Below are positions 35,894 through 45,919 of a DNA stretch of 61,849 nucleotides, in pieces (position 1 is the stretch's first letter; every line of letters starts with the position of its first letter). The translations under genes and the position numbers were made by a program. Under the pieces are notes generated by a model. The model worked only from the letters and a program-made list of their open reading frames with translations. It had not been told where the DNA came from and did no database searches. The DNA comes from Holdemanella porci (GTDB taxonomy: Bacteria > Bacillota_I > Bacilli_A > Erysipelotrichales > Erysipelotrichaceae): positions 1-61,849 of the forward strand of contig NZ_JAHQVB010000006.1 of assembly GCF_019052655.1 (NCBI RefSeq), written 5' to 3'.

Positions 35894-36241
35894 TTATTCG
35901 TTTTCTTCTTCGTCAATTTCTTTTTCTACTTCATCTAATTCATCTTCAATCAATTCTGAATCTTCTTCATCCTCATCATCTTCATCGATTGCGATAGAAT
36001 CTGTATCCATAACACTTTCTGAATACGTGTGACGTGAACGCAAATCCCAAGTATTTTGTGACATATTCAAGAAACGTCCGTCTAAAGATAAATCTGTGTA
36101 AAATTGAGCAATATTATCTTCAAACTGCGTTTGATTAAATCCCATTTCCTGACTTACATCTTTCCAAAGATCAACAAATGGCATAGATCCATTATTATTT
36201 GTCAATACTTGATATGCAACTTCAATCATAGACTTTTTCAT
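35894..36241 (-). CDS. rpoE: RNA polymerase delta subunit
   Basis: 115 residues. The N-terminal HARE-HTH domain (KSMIEVAYQVLTNNNGSMPFVDLWKDV to NTWDLRSRHTY) is followed by an acidic disordered tail (about 80-115, almost all Asp/Glu). Both are diagnostic for the Gram-positive delta subunit, which promotes RNA polymerase recycling and responsiveness to the initiating NTP. The tail is shorter than in Bacillus (173 residues total there). It follows argS, as in the ywiB-argS-rpoE arrangement. Confidence 0.95.
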   Translation of the reverse strand: MKKSMIEVAYQVLTNNNGSMPFVDLWKDVSQEMGFNQTQFEDNIAQFYTDLSLDGRFLNMSQNTWDLRSRHTYSESVMDTDSIAIDEDDEDEEDSELIEDELDEVEKEIDEEENE

Positions 36242-36266
36242 AATTCAATAAAACTCCTCTTAATAC

Positions 36267-37901
36267 TTACATTGATTCAACGGCTTCAACACCAATACAT
36301 TCTAATGCGTTGGCCAAAACAATTTGTGTTGCCTTTACTAAGGCTAGACGTTGTGCACTTAGTTCTAAATTATCACGATCTACAACTTTACATACGTTAT
36401 AGAAACTGTGGAACTTACTAGCTAAATTTTGAATATAGTGACACATTTTGTGAACTTGACGAGACTGAGCAGTTTCAACGATTACTTTATTGAATTCTTG
36501 TAAAGACTTCATTAATTCAATTTCTTTTTCGTTTGTCAAATCTTCAAAACTTGTTGCCAATTCAATATCCTGTGCCTGTTTTTGAATAGAACACATACGA
36601 GCATGAGCATATTGTGCATAGTAAACTGGGTTTTCATTTGATTTCTTAGTTGCCAATTCAATATCGAAATCTAAATGTGAATCCAATGCACGTTGTACAA
36701 AGAAATAACGAGCTGCATCAACACCTACTTTATCACATAGTTCATTAATTGTTGTTGCGTTTCCTAAACGTTTTGACATTTTCATTTCTTCACCATTTGA
36801 TACTAAACGAACCATCTGGATAATATCAACATGCAATTTATCCGCATCATTTCCTAATGCTGTCATACTTGCTTTTAAACGAGGAATATATCCATGGTGA
36901 TCCGCTCCAAAGAAGTCAACCAACATGTCAAATCCACGTTGACATTTATCGTTGTGATATGCGATATCTGGAACCAAATATGTTAATGAACCATCTTGTT
37001 TTCTTAAAACACGATCTTTGTCATCTCCAAATTTTGTAGTTTCAAACCACAATGCTCCATCTTTTTCATATACATATCCTTTTTTGTTTAATTCATTGAT
37101 AGCTGCTTCTACTTTACCAGCATCACGAATGCTTTGTTCACTTGACCAAACATCGAAGTGTACACGATAACGATTTAAGTCTTTTCTAATTTTATCTAAT
37201 TCAAATTTGATTCCTTCTTTTCTGAAGAATTTCAAATTCTCTTCTGTTGGTTCTAAGTATGTTTGTGGATATTCTTTCGCCAATTCATATCCTTTTTCTT
37301 CAACATCCTTACCCATGTATCCGTCCTGACCAATTTCAGTTGGAATTCCTTGTGCCTGACGATAACGAGCATTTAATGATAATGCTAAGTTTGTGATCTG
37401 ATTACCAGCATCATTCACATAGTATTCACGAGTTACATCGTATCCAGCTTTTTTCATGATACGAGCACAACTGTCTCCCCATGCAGCTCCACGAGCATGT
37501 CCTAAGTGTAATGATCCAGTTGGATTGGCACTAACATATTCCAAATCCACTTTAATGCCGTTAGCTGGCTGTTGTCCATAGTTTTCTTTCTGAGCTAACA
37601 CTTCAGAAATAACTGTACTAAAACGGTCTTTTGATAATGTAAAGTTTAAGAAGCCAGGTCCTGCAATTTCTACGTTAGAAACCATTTCCAATGAGAACGT
37701 ATCTAATATACTTTGTGCAATCATTCTTGGATTCTGGTGTAATTGACGAGTTAATTGCATCGCAACATTACTTGAGAAATCACCGTGATCTTTATTTTTT
37801 GGTGTTTCAACCACAATGTTTTGTACATCTAAATCTAAATCAAATGCTTTTTTTACTGCATTTTGAATAGCCTGCTTTAATTCAACTTCAATTGACTGCA
37901 T
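36267..37901 (-). CDS. argS: Arginyl-tRNA synthetase
   Basis: A 544-residue class I synthetase. The HIGH motif is HLGH within YVSANPTGSLHLGHARGAAWGD (about 115-136). KMSKRLGN replaces KMSKS-type motifs, and the C-terminal DALR anticodon domain ends LECIGVEAVESM. Residues 1-100 form the Arg-specific N-terminal domain. It overlaps the DUF1934 gene by 14 bases. Confidence 0.96.
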   Translation of the reverse strand: MQSIEVELKQAIQNAVKKAFDLDLDVQNIVVETPKNKDHGDFSSNVAMQLTRQLHQNPRMIAQSILDTFSLEMVSNVEIAGPGFLNFTLSKDRFSTVISEVLAQKENYGQQPANGIKVDLEYVSANPTGSLHLGHARGAAWGDSCARIMKKAGYDVTREYYVNDAGNQITNLALSLNARYRQAQGIPTEIGQDGYMGKDVEEKGYELAKEYPQTYLEPTEENLKFFRKEGIKFELDKIRKDLNRYRVHFDVWSSEQSIRDAGKVEAAINELNKKGYVYEKDGALWFETTKFGDDKDRVLRKQDGSLTYLVPDIAYHNDKCQRGFDMLVDFFGADHHGYIPRLKASMTALGNDADKLHVDIIQMVRLVSNGEEMKMSKRLGNATTINELCDKVGVDAARYFFVQRALDSHLDFDIELATKKSNENPVYYAQYAHARMCSIQKQAQDIELATSFEDLTNEKEIELMKSLQEFNKVIVETAQSRQVHKMCHYIQNLASKFHSFYNVCKVVDRDNLELSAQRLALVKATQIVLANALECIGVEAVESM

Positions 37902-38274
37902 ATGTCTCCTCCTTATTTATATATAGTACAAAGTGAAATTCTTGTTTTTCATTCCCTTGTATAAGACTGTATTTAACTTCTACACAATTTTCATCTACAT
38001 CATAATGACTTGTATGACAATCCAAATCTATTTTTCCAAATTCAGTTTCTATGTGACCTTTTGTTTGACTATTTAAACGTAGTGTCAAATTCACAATAAT
38101 ATCCGATTCACTACGAATTACCAATCCTTTTTTCCAAATTCTCCATTCGAAATGATGTGTATCATTATTAAAAGAAACTAATAGACCTTCATTACCAGAA
38201 AAGTCAATCTTAGCCTCTCCTTTATACAATGTTTGATTCGAAATTTTATCAAATAAATATACCTGATTTGTCAT
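37888..38274 (-). CDS. DUF1934 family beta-barrel protein (YwiB-like)
   Basis: A 128-residue protein rich in beta strands (YLFDKISNQTLYKGEAKIDF, HHFEWRIWKKGLVIRSESD). It resembles YwiB, a lipocalin/calycin-like protein that in Bacillus lies directly upstream of argS. The same placement and the argS overlap support the call. It may bind a small ligand; function unknown. Confidence 0.75.
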   Translation of the reverse strand: MTNQVYLFDKISNQTLYKGEAKIDFSGNEGLLVSFNNDTHHFEWRIWKKGLVIRSESDIIVNLTLRLNSQTKGHIETEFGKIDLDCHTSHYDVDENCVEVKYSLIQGNEKQEFHFVLYINKEETYAVN

Positions 38275-38403
38275 AGCTAGTGCATAATATCACACTCTGA
38301 TTTTTTTGCAAGAAAATTTATTAAAAAACATAACAATTTAATGAAAATATATCAAAATTAATCTAAAATTCTCCTTTTTTTATAAAATTACGCTATTTTT
38401 TCA

Positions 38404-38437
38404 CAAGTGAAAACGGTAACACATCACATGTTACCGT
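38404..38437 (-). terminator. Terminator of the pth-mfd-rqcP-mutT-HD operon
   Basis: ACGGTAACA (38413-38421) pairs with TGTTACCGT (38429-38437). The minus side continues TTTTCACTT and the plus side AGTTTTT, so it may work both ways. Confidence 0.8.
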
Positions 38438-38442
38438 AGTTT

Positions 38443-39648
38443 TTAAAGTATTTCTTTTGGAAAATAAATACGTTTATTTGTTTGATTTTTCATCTTTAAT
38501 AATGCCTTAACAATCTGTGAACAACTCGATAAAGATACCCGTTCTTTTTTAGAATCTAACATCCATATTATTTGATTCTCATCATTTTCTGTATAAGGCA
38601 AATATGCTTTAGAATGTGAAATAGCTTCATAATAGTAATAATCTAAGTCATGTCCGGAGACCACCAATTTATTCTTGATTTCTTGAATTTGTTGGTGACT
38701 TGGATCTTCTATCCATTCAAACAAATGACGATTCAAAATTCGATTTGCGAAATCCTTTAGAATTTCATCTTCACATTCTAGAGCTTGTTGAAAACCATAG
38801 AACATTCGATGTTCATCCATTAAATAAAAATCCTTATTCGATAACTCGCCATTCAATAATGGTTCAAATACTTCTATGTTTCGTACTTGTGCATATCGTT
38901 TAAAGAATTGTTGAATCATAATTTCATATGATTTGGCATCTGGATGAAGGTAAACCTGCCAATACATGTGGTATCTTGCCATAATATAGTCTTCAATACT
39001 GTGCATTCCACTCATTTTCACACATAGAGAATCATTTTTTACTCGTAAAGTACGTAAGATTCTTTCCAAATCAAAATTTCCATAGCTTGTACCTGTTTCG
39101 TAGGCATCTCTTAATAGATAATCCATTCGATCCGCATCCAGTTGTGAACTAATCATTTGATACATCATTGGTTTTGCATGTTGATGTGTTAGAATCAACA
39201 CAATATTTTGTGGAAGAGCCTCATCCTCTTTAATTAGTGCTTTATGAATTTCTGTTTCTGGATCCAAAATTAAATCACAAGTCATTTGTTCATGATGTTT
39301 CTTGTGAAGTGTTTCAAAGAAGTGAGAAAATGGTCCATGTCCTAAATCATGCAACAAAGCAGCACATAAAACCTGAATTTTTTCATATTCACTTAAAGTA
39401 GCCGCAATTGAATCCACTTCTTCACACATCCGTCTTGTGATTTCATATACCCCTAAACTATGAGAAAACCGGGAATGCTCCGCCGTATGATAGATTTGAA
39501 AATCCCCACCCAATTGATGGATGCGATGCAATCTTTGAAATTCTTTTGCGTTGATACAATCCCATATCACTTGATACTTCACATGAATATATCCATGCAC
39601 AGGATCTCTTAATACTTTGGTTTCATTGGTTTTGTTAAACATGGCCAT
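38443..39648 (-). CDS. HD domain phosphohydrolase (YwfO-like)
   Basis: A 401-residue HD-superfamily protein: LRDPVHGYIHV at the start, first metal His in HSRFSHSLGVYEI, the HD pair in AALLHDLGHGPFSHFFE (about 96-112), the downstream Asp in SSQLDADRMDYLLRDAY, and LHPDAKSYE. It resembles dNTP triphosphohydrolases/YwfO. The 5' end overlaps the NUDIX gene by 40 bases. Two ATGs (39648, 39642) are possible; the second has better spacing to AAGGGGG. Paired with a MutT-type enzyme it suggests nucleotide-pool cleaning. Confidence 0.88.
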   Translation of the reverse strand: MAMFNKTNETKVLRDPVHGYIHVKYQVIWDCINAKEFQRLHRIHQLGGDFQIYHTAEHSRFSHSLGVYEITRRMCEEVDSIAATLSEYEKIQVLCAALLHDLGHGPFSHFFETLHKKHHEQMTCDLILDPETEIHKALIKEDEALPQNIVLILTHQHAKPMMYQMISSQLDADRMDYLLRDAYETGTSYGNFDLERILRTLRVKNDSLCVKMSGMHSIEDYIMARYHMYWQVYLHPDAKSYEIMIQQFFKRYAQVRNIEVFEPLLNGELSNKDFYLMDEHRMFYGFQQALECEDEILKDFANRILNRHLFEWIEDPSHQQIQEIKNKLVVSGHDLDYYYYEAISHSKAYLPYTENDENQIIWMLDSKKERVSLSSCSQIVKALLKMKNQTNKRIYFPKEIL

Positions 39649-40028
39649 ACCCCCTTTAATGCTTCTACAAGCATTTTATCAGATTTAAAGAAGTTATAGT
39701 CATATATATGATCTGGAGTTGTCCAAATATATTCTGAATGCACACTTAATTTTGTTGGTTTTTCATTAGAAGTACATGTGAAACAAGTTAAGTGAATTTC
39801 ATATCCATCTTGATAATCCACGCTAGAAGCTAAATATTGCACATTGTGAATGTCAATATCACATTCTTCTTTCCATTCCCGAATTAATGCCTCTTCTTTT
39901 GTTTCACTTTTCTCAACTTTTCCACCAGGAAATTCAAAGAAACCTTTGCTTGAACCATAATTTCTTTGGGCAATCATCACTTTTCCATCTATGATAAGAG
40001 CTCCGCACACAACATTAAGCTTGTTCAT
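39609..40028 (-). CDS. NUDIX hydrolase, MutT/8-oxo-dGTP type
   Basis: 139 residues from the ATG at 40028, which overlaps the rqcP stop; the longer frame lies inside rqcP. Motifs: VVCGALIIDGKVMIAQR then the NUDIX box GGKVEKSETKEEALIREWKEE (G-x5-E-x7-REWxEE type; about residues 37-57). Small MutT-like sanitisers hydrolyse oxidised or unwanted NTPs. Its HD neighbour fits the same theme. Confidence 0.88.
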   Translation of the reverse strand: MNKLNVVCGALIIDGKVMIAQRNYGSSKGFFEFPGGKVEKSETKEEALIREWKEECDIDIHNVQYLASSVDYQDGYEIHLTCFTCTSNEKPTKLSVHSEYIWTTPDHIYDYNFFKSDKMLVEALKGVWPCLTKPMKPKY

Positions 40029-40287
40029 CTTCGATTCTTTCTTCATGTATAATTTCAAACAATAGTTGGGCATTTTGTTTCGAAACTTGTTTTTGAATAT
40101 CTAATACACGAATTTCAAGAAGTCTTGCTCCAAAACGAATACGAATTGTATCACTTATTTTTAATTCTGTACTTGGTTTTGCCACTCGTTCATTGACCCA
40201 GATACGTCCTTGTAAAGCTAATTCTTTAGCAGCTTCTCTTCTTTTTAAGATTCGTGCTGTTTTTAAATATTTATCTAATCGCATCAA
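40015..40287 (-). CDS. rqcP: S4-domain protein RqcP (YabO-like)
   Basis: A 90-residue S4 RNA-binding protein: MRLDKYLKTARILKRREAAKELALQGRIWVNERVAKPS. It is the size and order (mfd then yabO) of Bacillus YabO/RqcP, which with RqcH adds alanine tails to stalled nascent chains on 50S subunits. Starts within the mfd stop (ATGA) and overlaps mutT by 14 bases, so tightly coupled. It is also Hsp15-like. Confidence 0.88.
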   Translation of the reverse strand: MMRLDKYLKTARILKRREAAKELALQGRIWVNERVAKPSTELKISDTIRIRFGARLLEIRVLDIQKQVSKQNAQLLFEIIHEERIEDEQA

Positions 40288-43200
40288 AACTCTCCTTCTA
40301 ATTTATCAATAACCTGCATCAACAATTCAATATGTTTCTTTAATCGTTTAGAAATCATGATCTTAATTTTTCCACTCTCTAATTTCAAATTGATCTTTCG
40401 ACTAATATCATTGATAGCTCCAAATAATTTGACACCATCACAATTCTTTGACCATTCAGCACTCATTGTGATTGTAACGACGTCATCTGTTTCTTTTAAT
40501 GATTCAACACCTTCTCGATTCACAAAGAAATCCAGTTTTTTCTGTTCAAACAATTGTTTTACTTCATTTGGAATATGCCCAAATAAGTCTTCAACACGTT
40601 TTTCATATTCAATCAATTCAGTAAGACTCTCTGTTTTCTTAATGTGTTGATAGATTTCTAATTTATCTCCATCATTATCTGTGAATTTTTTAGGTATATA
40701 TCCCGATAGCTGAACTTGAGCCACTTTATCATTCTTTTTATTCTCAATTGGCTTGCCTTGCTTTTCCTTAATGGCACTTGCCAACATTTCAAGATATAAA
40801 TCCAAACCAACATCATCAATAAATCCTGCTTGTTGCGGCCCAAGCATGTCTCCGGCTCCACGAATTGTTAAATCTCGCATAGCCACTTTATATCCACTGC
40901 CTAAAGATGTAAATTCTTTAATGGCTTTTAACCTTTTATGTGCCTGTTCTGTTAATTCTTTTTGTGGCTGTACCAATAAATAACAATATGCGATTTTTTC
41001 ACGACGCCCCACACGACCTCGAATCTGATAAAGTTGAGACAATCCAAAACGATCGGCATCATCAATGATCATCGTATTCGCATTCGCAATATCTAGTCCA
41101 GTTTCAATAATTGTTGTACAAACTAAAATTTGATATTTATCTTGTTCAAAATCAATCATCGTCTGCTCAATATCATTCTTATCCATACGTCCATGTGCCA
41201 CTGCTACTTTGGCATCAGGGAACATATTTTGAATATTTTTAGCTACAGAATAGATATTCGATACGTGGTTATACAAATAAAAAACTTGTCCTCCACGAGA
41301 TAATTCTCTTTGAATGATTTCTTTCACGACACTCTTTTTGTTTTCCATCACATACGTTTGAATTGGATGACGATGTAATGGTGGTGTATTCAATTGTGAA
41401 ATCGTACGTACCCCAATCAAAGACATCTGTAAAGTTCTAGGAATTGGTGTTGCACTTAAAGATAAAACGTCGATTGTGTTTTTCATCTCTTTAATTTTTT
41501 CTTTGTGCTCAACTCCAAATCGCTGCTCCTCATCAATAATCAATAAACCTAAGCTTTTATATTGAAAAGATTTATTCAATAATTTATGTGTACCAATAAT
41601 AATATCAACTTGCCCGTCCGCCAATTCTTTTTTAATCTGACTCATTTCTTTTGTTGGCACAAAACGATTCACTACGCGAATATTAGCACCTACATTTTCA
41701 AAACGCTTTATAAACGTCTGATAATGTTGCATAGATAAAATTGTAGTTGGGCACAGTAAAGCTACTTGTTTATTATTTGAAATAGCCTTGAATGCAGCAC
41801 GCATAGCTACTTCTGTCTTACCAAACCCTACATCTCCACATAATAAGTGATCCATTGGTTTTGACTTTTCCATTTCTCGTTTGATTTCTTCTGTAGCTTT
41901 CATTTGATCTGGTGTTGCCTCATATTCAAAGGCTTCTTCAAATTCTCTTTGTAGATCATCATCTTTACTGAACGCAAAACCAATATCTTCATTTCGCTTC
42001 GCATATAACTCAACTAATCGAGACGCAATTTCTTCAACCTTTTTAGAAACCTTTTCCTTCGTCTTTTTCCATTTGTTAGAACCCAATTGCGATAATTTGA
42101 TGCCCACACCTTCTTTGGACACATATTTTCTTACCAACTGAAATTGTGATAATGGGACAAATAATTCATCGCCTCCATTGTATAAAACATGTAAATAATC
42201 TAATGTCTTTCCTTTTATTTTTCGCGTTGTAATTCCAACATATTGGCCAATACCATATTGTTCATGTACAACATAATCGTTTGGTTCTAGTTCAAGAATA
42301 TTCTGTAAAATCTGACCTTGTTTAAATGTTTTCTGATAACGCTTAATTTGACTAGGATGATGAAATAATTCCTGTTGTGTATAAACAGAAATATCTTCAT
42401 ATGTAAATCCTTCATAAAAGTCATCTTTAATAAATGTGATATTCCTATGAATTGAATAAGCTTTTAAGGCTTCCTGCACTTTTTTTGTATGTTCCTCATC
42501 CAAAGAAATATAGATATTTTCCCCTTTTAGATTCTCTAGAATTTGAATCAATGGTTGATCTGATTGTTCTAATGTCTCTATATTTGAGAAGATTGGATGT
42601 TTAAAATCTAAGAAATCATGGAACATCTGAATCGTATGTTCTTTTTCAAATGTAAGTATGTCATGGAACATACAATACTTAGGTAAATATTGATGCGATT
42701 CAACCATTTCCTGAATAAAAGATATCGTTTCCTCATTCAATTTTTTATATCCACTTTCCACTTCTTCCTGACTTGAGAAAATAATGTGTCCATTGACATA
42801 GTCAGTTAATTTATTGGCATTTAAATAACTAAAATAAATATACAAATGTGGATCAATATTATAGTTTTCTATAGAAATCTTATCTTTTTCAATATAATCT
42901 AATAAGAAGTCATAATCATCTTGAATTAATTTTGCCTGTTGTTTTTCTAATTCAGAATCAATTTCTTTTTGAAGATACTCAATCTGATCATCTGTAAACA
43001 ATAAATCTGTAGCTGGATTAATCAATACAGAATCTATTGTTTGAATTGTTCGTTGAGTTTCTTCATGAAATAAACGAATGGATTCAATCACTGTATCAAA
43101 AAATTCAATACGAATTGGATGTTCATATTCAAGGCAATATACATCGACAATTCCTCCACGACTTGCGTATGTACATGGACGATCTACATAATTGACCTTT

Positions 43201-43679
43201 GTATAGCCGGCACGATTTAGTTTTTGTTTCAATTCTGCCATCGTAATTTCTTGATCTACTTCAAATTTGTAACAAAGACTTTTAAATAATTCTTTATCGG
43301 GTAAGTAACGTAAAAAGGCCGCCGTATTACATATGATAATACGTGGCTTATCTTCTTTCACAAGCTGAGTTAATACATAGAGTTGTTCTTGTTTATCTTC
43401 TGGACTTGAAGCGATGGCTTGTACACGCAAAGATTCTTCCATCACAAATAATAATGTATCATTGATAAGTGGTTTCAATCTTTGATAGAGTTGTTGCGCT
43501 TCATAACGATTTTTCTTAACTACAATTCGTGTTTGTTGATCCTGCATAAAAGCACTGGCCATACATAAAGCTTCTTCATTTGGAAATAAGTTACCAATAT
43601 TATTGCCAAATTGAAGCATTTGTTGAGCTACTGGATTGGACTGTAATTTATTTAATATTGTATCTTTCAAAAATATCAC
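40284..43679 (-). CDS. mfd: Transcription-repair coupling factor
   Basis: 1131 residues. UvrB-homology N-terminus, CarD-like RNA polymerase interaction domain (LELEPNDYVVHEQYGIGQYVGIT, about 492-514), helicase motifs LLCGDVGFGKTEVAMRAAF (Walker A), LLIIDEEQRFG and LSLSATPIPRTLQMSL, and a C-terminal TRCF domain. Full length. It removes stalled RNA polymerase and recruits UvrA. The pth-mfd-rqcP order matches Bacillus. Confidence 0.96.
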   Translation of the reverse strand: MIFLKDTILNKLQSNPVAQQMLQFGNNIGNLFPNEEALCMASAFMQDQQTRIVVKKNRYEAQQLYQRLKPLINDTLLFVMEESLRVQAIASSPEDKQEQLYVLTQLVKEDKPRIIICNTAAFLRYLPDKELFKSLCYKFEVDQEITMAELKQKLNRAGYTKVNYVDRPCTYASRGGIVDVYCLEYEHPIRIEFFDTVIESIRLFHEETQRTIQTIDSVLINPATDLLFTDDQIEYLQKEIDSELEKQQAKLIQDDYDFLLDYIEKDKISIENYNIDPHLYIYFSYLNANKLTDYVNGHIIFSSQEEVESGYKKLNEETISFIQEMVESHQYLPKYCMFHDILTFEKEHTIQMFHDFLDFKHPIFSNIETLEQSDQPLIQILENLKGENIYISLDEEHTKKVQEALKAYSIHRNITFIKDDFYEGFTYEDISVYTQQELFHHPSQIKRYQKTFKQGQILQNILELEPNDYVVHEQYGIGQYVGITTRKIKGKTLDYLHVLYNGGDELFVPLSQFQLVRKYVSKEGVGIKLSQLGSNKWKKTKEKVSKKVEEIASRLVELYAKRNEDIGFAFSKDDDLQREFEEAFEYEATPDQMKATEEIKREMEKSKPMDHLLCGDVGFGKTEVAMRAAFKAISNNKQVALLCPTTILSMQHYQTFIKRFENVGANIRVVNRFVPTKEMSQIKKELADGQVDIIIGTHKLLNKSFQYKSLGLLIIDEEQRFGVEHKEKIKEMKNTIDVLSLSATPIPRTLQMSLIGVRTISQLNTPPLHRHPIQTYVMENKKSVVKEIIQRELSRGGQVFYLYNHVSNIYSVAKNIQNMFPDAKVAVAHGRMDKNDIEQTMIDFEQDKYQILVCTTIIETGLDIANANTMIIDDADRFGLSQLYQIRGRVGRREKIAYCYLLVQPQKELTEQAHKRLKAIKEFTSLGSGYKVAMRDLTIRGAGDMLGPQQAGFIDDVGLDLYLEMLASAIKEKQGKPIENKKNDKVAQVQLSGYIPKKFTDNDGDKLEIYQHIKKTESLTELIEYEKRVEDLFGHIPNEVKQLFEQKKLDFFVNREGVESLKETDDVVTITMSAEWSKNCDGVKLFGAINDISRKINLKLESGKIKIMISKRLKKHIELLMQVIDKLEGEF

Positions 43680-43682
43680 CTT

Positions 43683-44243
43683 CTACTTCTTATTATACCT
43701 ATTCATTGTGTCACTAAAAGAGTGTTTTATTGAAAATTTAGCTGCTTTCGCGGCTTGTTCTAAAGCATGATTTAAATCCTCTTGTTGTTCTTGAGGGAAT
43801 TTACCCAGTACCCAGTCTACAACTGGAATTAATTTATCTTTACCAATTCCTATGCGAATACGATCAAATTCCTGTGTGCCAATATGAGAAATAATACTCT
43901 TGATTCCGTTATGACCACCAGCACTACCTTTTTGACGCAAACGAAGTTTTCCAACAGGCATATCCATATCATCATATAATACAAGGATATCTTCAGAAGG
44001 CACTTTATAGAAATCCATGCATTGTCTTAATGCGATACCACTATTATTCATATATGTGGTTGGTTTTAATAAAATTATGTCTTCTCCATCAATTTTCTTT
44101 TTCGCAAAATAAGCCGAAAACTTTTCCTGATTAAAATCCATTTCTAGCATTTGTGCCAATTTATCAATCGCCATAAAGCCTGCATTATGACGCGTATTTT
44201 CATATTCTCTACCAATATTCCCTAATCCAATAATAATTTTCAT
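43683..44243 (-). CDS. pth: Peptidyl-tRNA hydrolase
   Basis: 186 residues from the ATG at 44243; the upstream TTG-initiated extension contains the RBS AAGGAGGG. Motifs: GLGNIGREYENTRHNAGFMAID (catalytic His in TRHNAG), KPTTYMNNSG and YDDMDMPVGKLRLRQKGSAGGHNGIKS. It recycles peptidyl-tRNA released by abortive translation. It lies just downstream of the jag terminator. Confidence 0.95.
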   Translation of the reverse strand: MKIIIGLGNIGREYENTRHNAGFMAIDKLAQMLEMDFNQEKFSAYFAKKKIDGEDIILLKPTTYMNNSGIALRQCMDFYKVPSEDILVLYDDMDMPVGKLRLRQKGSAGGHNGIKSIISHIGTQEFDRIRIGIGKDKLIPVVDWVLGKFPQEQQEDLNHALEQAAKAAKFSIKHSFSDTMNRYNKK

Positions 44244-44256
44244 GAAGCCCTCCTTC

Positions 44257-44284
44257 AAAAAAATAACGGGATTATCCCGTTATT
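44257..44284 (-). terminator. Terminator of the rnpA-yidC-jag operon
   Basis: Minus strand AATAACGGGA/TCCCGTTATT 10-bp stem with a 3-base loop, followed by seven Us. It overlaps the jag stop. Confidence 0.88.
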
Positions 44285-44906
44285 CTTCATCTTTTCCTGG
44301 TGTATACAAAATGTGTAAACGACGTCCTTCGCCTTCACCTTCACTCTTAGTAGAAATATCGTTCATTCCTGCTAAAGCATTGTGAATTGCCTTTCTTTCA
44401 TCGGCTGGCATTGGATCTAATACTGCATCTACTTTTGTACGACGTACATCTTTTGCGACGCGAACTGCCATTTTACAGATTTTTTCGTATCTTTCTTCCT
44501 TATAACCATTCACATCGATTAAAAGTCCGATACGCTTTTTGAAAGCTGCACTTACTGCAGCTTTAACTAAACGATTGAATGCTTGTAAAGACTTACCCGC
44601 TTTACCAATCATAATCGCATTGTTTTTTGTGTTTACAGTAATACGATAAAAACCATGATCATTTTCAATTTCAACAGTTCCATCTAATTCTGCATTGTCA
44701 AAATATGTTTGAATATATGACTTAATGAAATCTTCAATATCTTTTGGGCAATATGCTTCAATTTCAATTGTTTTTCCGATTCCTAAAAAACCACTTTTTT
44801 CTTCTGTAACTTCATAATGAAGTTCTTCTTTTGTACATCCTTTAGCATTGCAAGCAGCTGCTAAAGCTTCATCTAAAGTTTTTCCAGTAAATTTAGCGAA
44901 TTCCAT
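44280..44906 (-). CDS. jag: RNA-binding protein Jag/KhpB
   Basis: 208 residues: Jag-N domain (EFAKFTGKTLDEALAAACNAKG to SGFLGIGKTIEIEA, 1-50), a KH domain with IGKAGKSLQAFNRLVK, and an R3H domain with R and H spaced as in VLDPMPADERKAIHNALAG. In streptococci it pairs with KhpA to regulate division proteins. Its position after yidC is canonical. Confidence 0.95.
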   Translation of the reverse strand: MEFAKFTGKTLDEALAAACNAKGCTKEELHYEVTEEKSGFLGIGKTIEIEAYCPKDIEDFIKSYIQTYFDNAELDGTVEIENDHGFYRITVNTKNNAIMIGKAGKSLQAFNRLVKAAVSAAFKKRIGLLIDVNGYKEERYEKICKMAVRVAKDVRRTKVDAVLDPMPADERKAIHNALAGMNDISTKSEGEGEGRRLHILYTPGKDEE

Positions 44907-44915
44907 ATGTTATAC

Positions 44916-45908
44916 CTACTTTTTGTTCATAACTTTGTGTAGGATCAATGATTGACATACACGAATTACACTTGATACTAACCAATAGAATGACATCGCC
45001 ATTGGCCATGAAATATACATAATACAAATCATTGCTGTCATGAAATACATTGACATGTTCATGCTATTAGCCATAGGATTTGTTTCTTCCTGTGCATATT
45101 TTTTAACTTTAACGTTATCTTTCTTATCTTGCCATTTCTTTAACCATTGAGGTAATTTCATTGATACAATATAGAAGATAACCATCAACACATAAATTGA
45201 GATATATGCGATATCGAGTGCTTTAAATCCATCAAGTGGAGTACCTGCTAAAGAAATACCCATAAAGCTTCCGCTAACAACACTTACTGAACGCATTGTT
45301 GCATAATACATACCCATCATGATTGGCAGCTGGATGAAAGTAATTAACATTGAACCAAATGGGTGAATATCGTATTTTTGATAAATATTCTGCATTTCTT
45401 GAGCCATCTGCATTTTAGAACGCTCATCTGTTTTATCTTTATATTTATTTTGAATCTTTTGAATTTCAGGTTGAATTTCCTGCATTCTTTGTGTAGACAT
45501 TTGTGATTTACGTGTAAATAAAAATACAAGCACCTGAATTAACAATGTTGTTAAAATAATACCTACACCGGCATCTGTTTTTGCTGAAATTAAGTTGATA
45601 ATTTGTGCAATTGGCCAAACAATTAAACCTTCGAACCATCCTTTTGACATAGATTCTTTAAAAGTTGTTGGTTGAATTGTATATTGTCCATCTTTAATAT
45701 TCTTTTTAATTTCTTTCTTTAATTCTTTATCAGAAATGTCTTTGTAATTGATTTGACTTGCATCAATTGTTGTTTCTTCACTTGCAATAATTTGGTCTGC
45801 TAATGTTTTTCCATCTCTACCTCTTGGATTTGCACAAGCCGTACATGTTAATAATACCAACATACATAGAAAGACCAATTTTGCTTTTTTCTGCAAAAAT
45901 TGTTTCAT
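44916..45908 (-). CDS. yidC: Membrane protein insertase YidC
   Basis: 330 residues. The lipoprotein-like signal (FLCMLVLLTCTACANPRG, Cys near residue 25) is followed by an external region and five membrane helices of the Oxa1/YidC fold. WPIAQIINLISAKTDAGVGIILTTLLIQVLVFLFTR contains the hydrophilic-groove Arg, and QPEIQKIQNKYKDK forms the cytosolic coiled coil. Length is above the Bacillus SpoIIIJ (261). It inserts and folds membrane proteins with Sec. Confidence 0.95.
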   Translation of the reverse strand: MKQFLQKKAKLVFLCMLVLLTCTACANPRGRDGKTLADQIIASEETTIDASQINYKDISDKELKKEIKKNIKDGQYTIQPTTFKESMSKGWFEGLIVWPIAQIINLISAKTDAGVGIILTTLLIQVLVFLFTRKSQMSTQRMQEIQPEIQKIQNKYKDKTDERSKMQMAQEMQNIYQKYDIHPFGSMLITFIQLPIMMGMYYATMRSVSVVSGSFMGISLAGTPLDGFKALDIAYISIYVLMVIFYIVSMKLPQWLKKWQDKKDNVKVKKYAQEETNPMANSMNMSMYFMTAMICIMYISWPMAMSFYWLVSSVIRVCQSLILHKVMNKK

Positions 45909-45919
45909 TTTTTATTCCT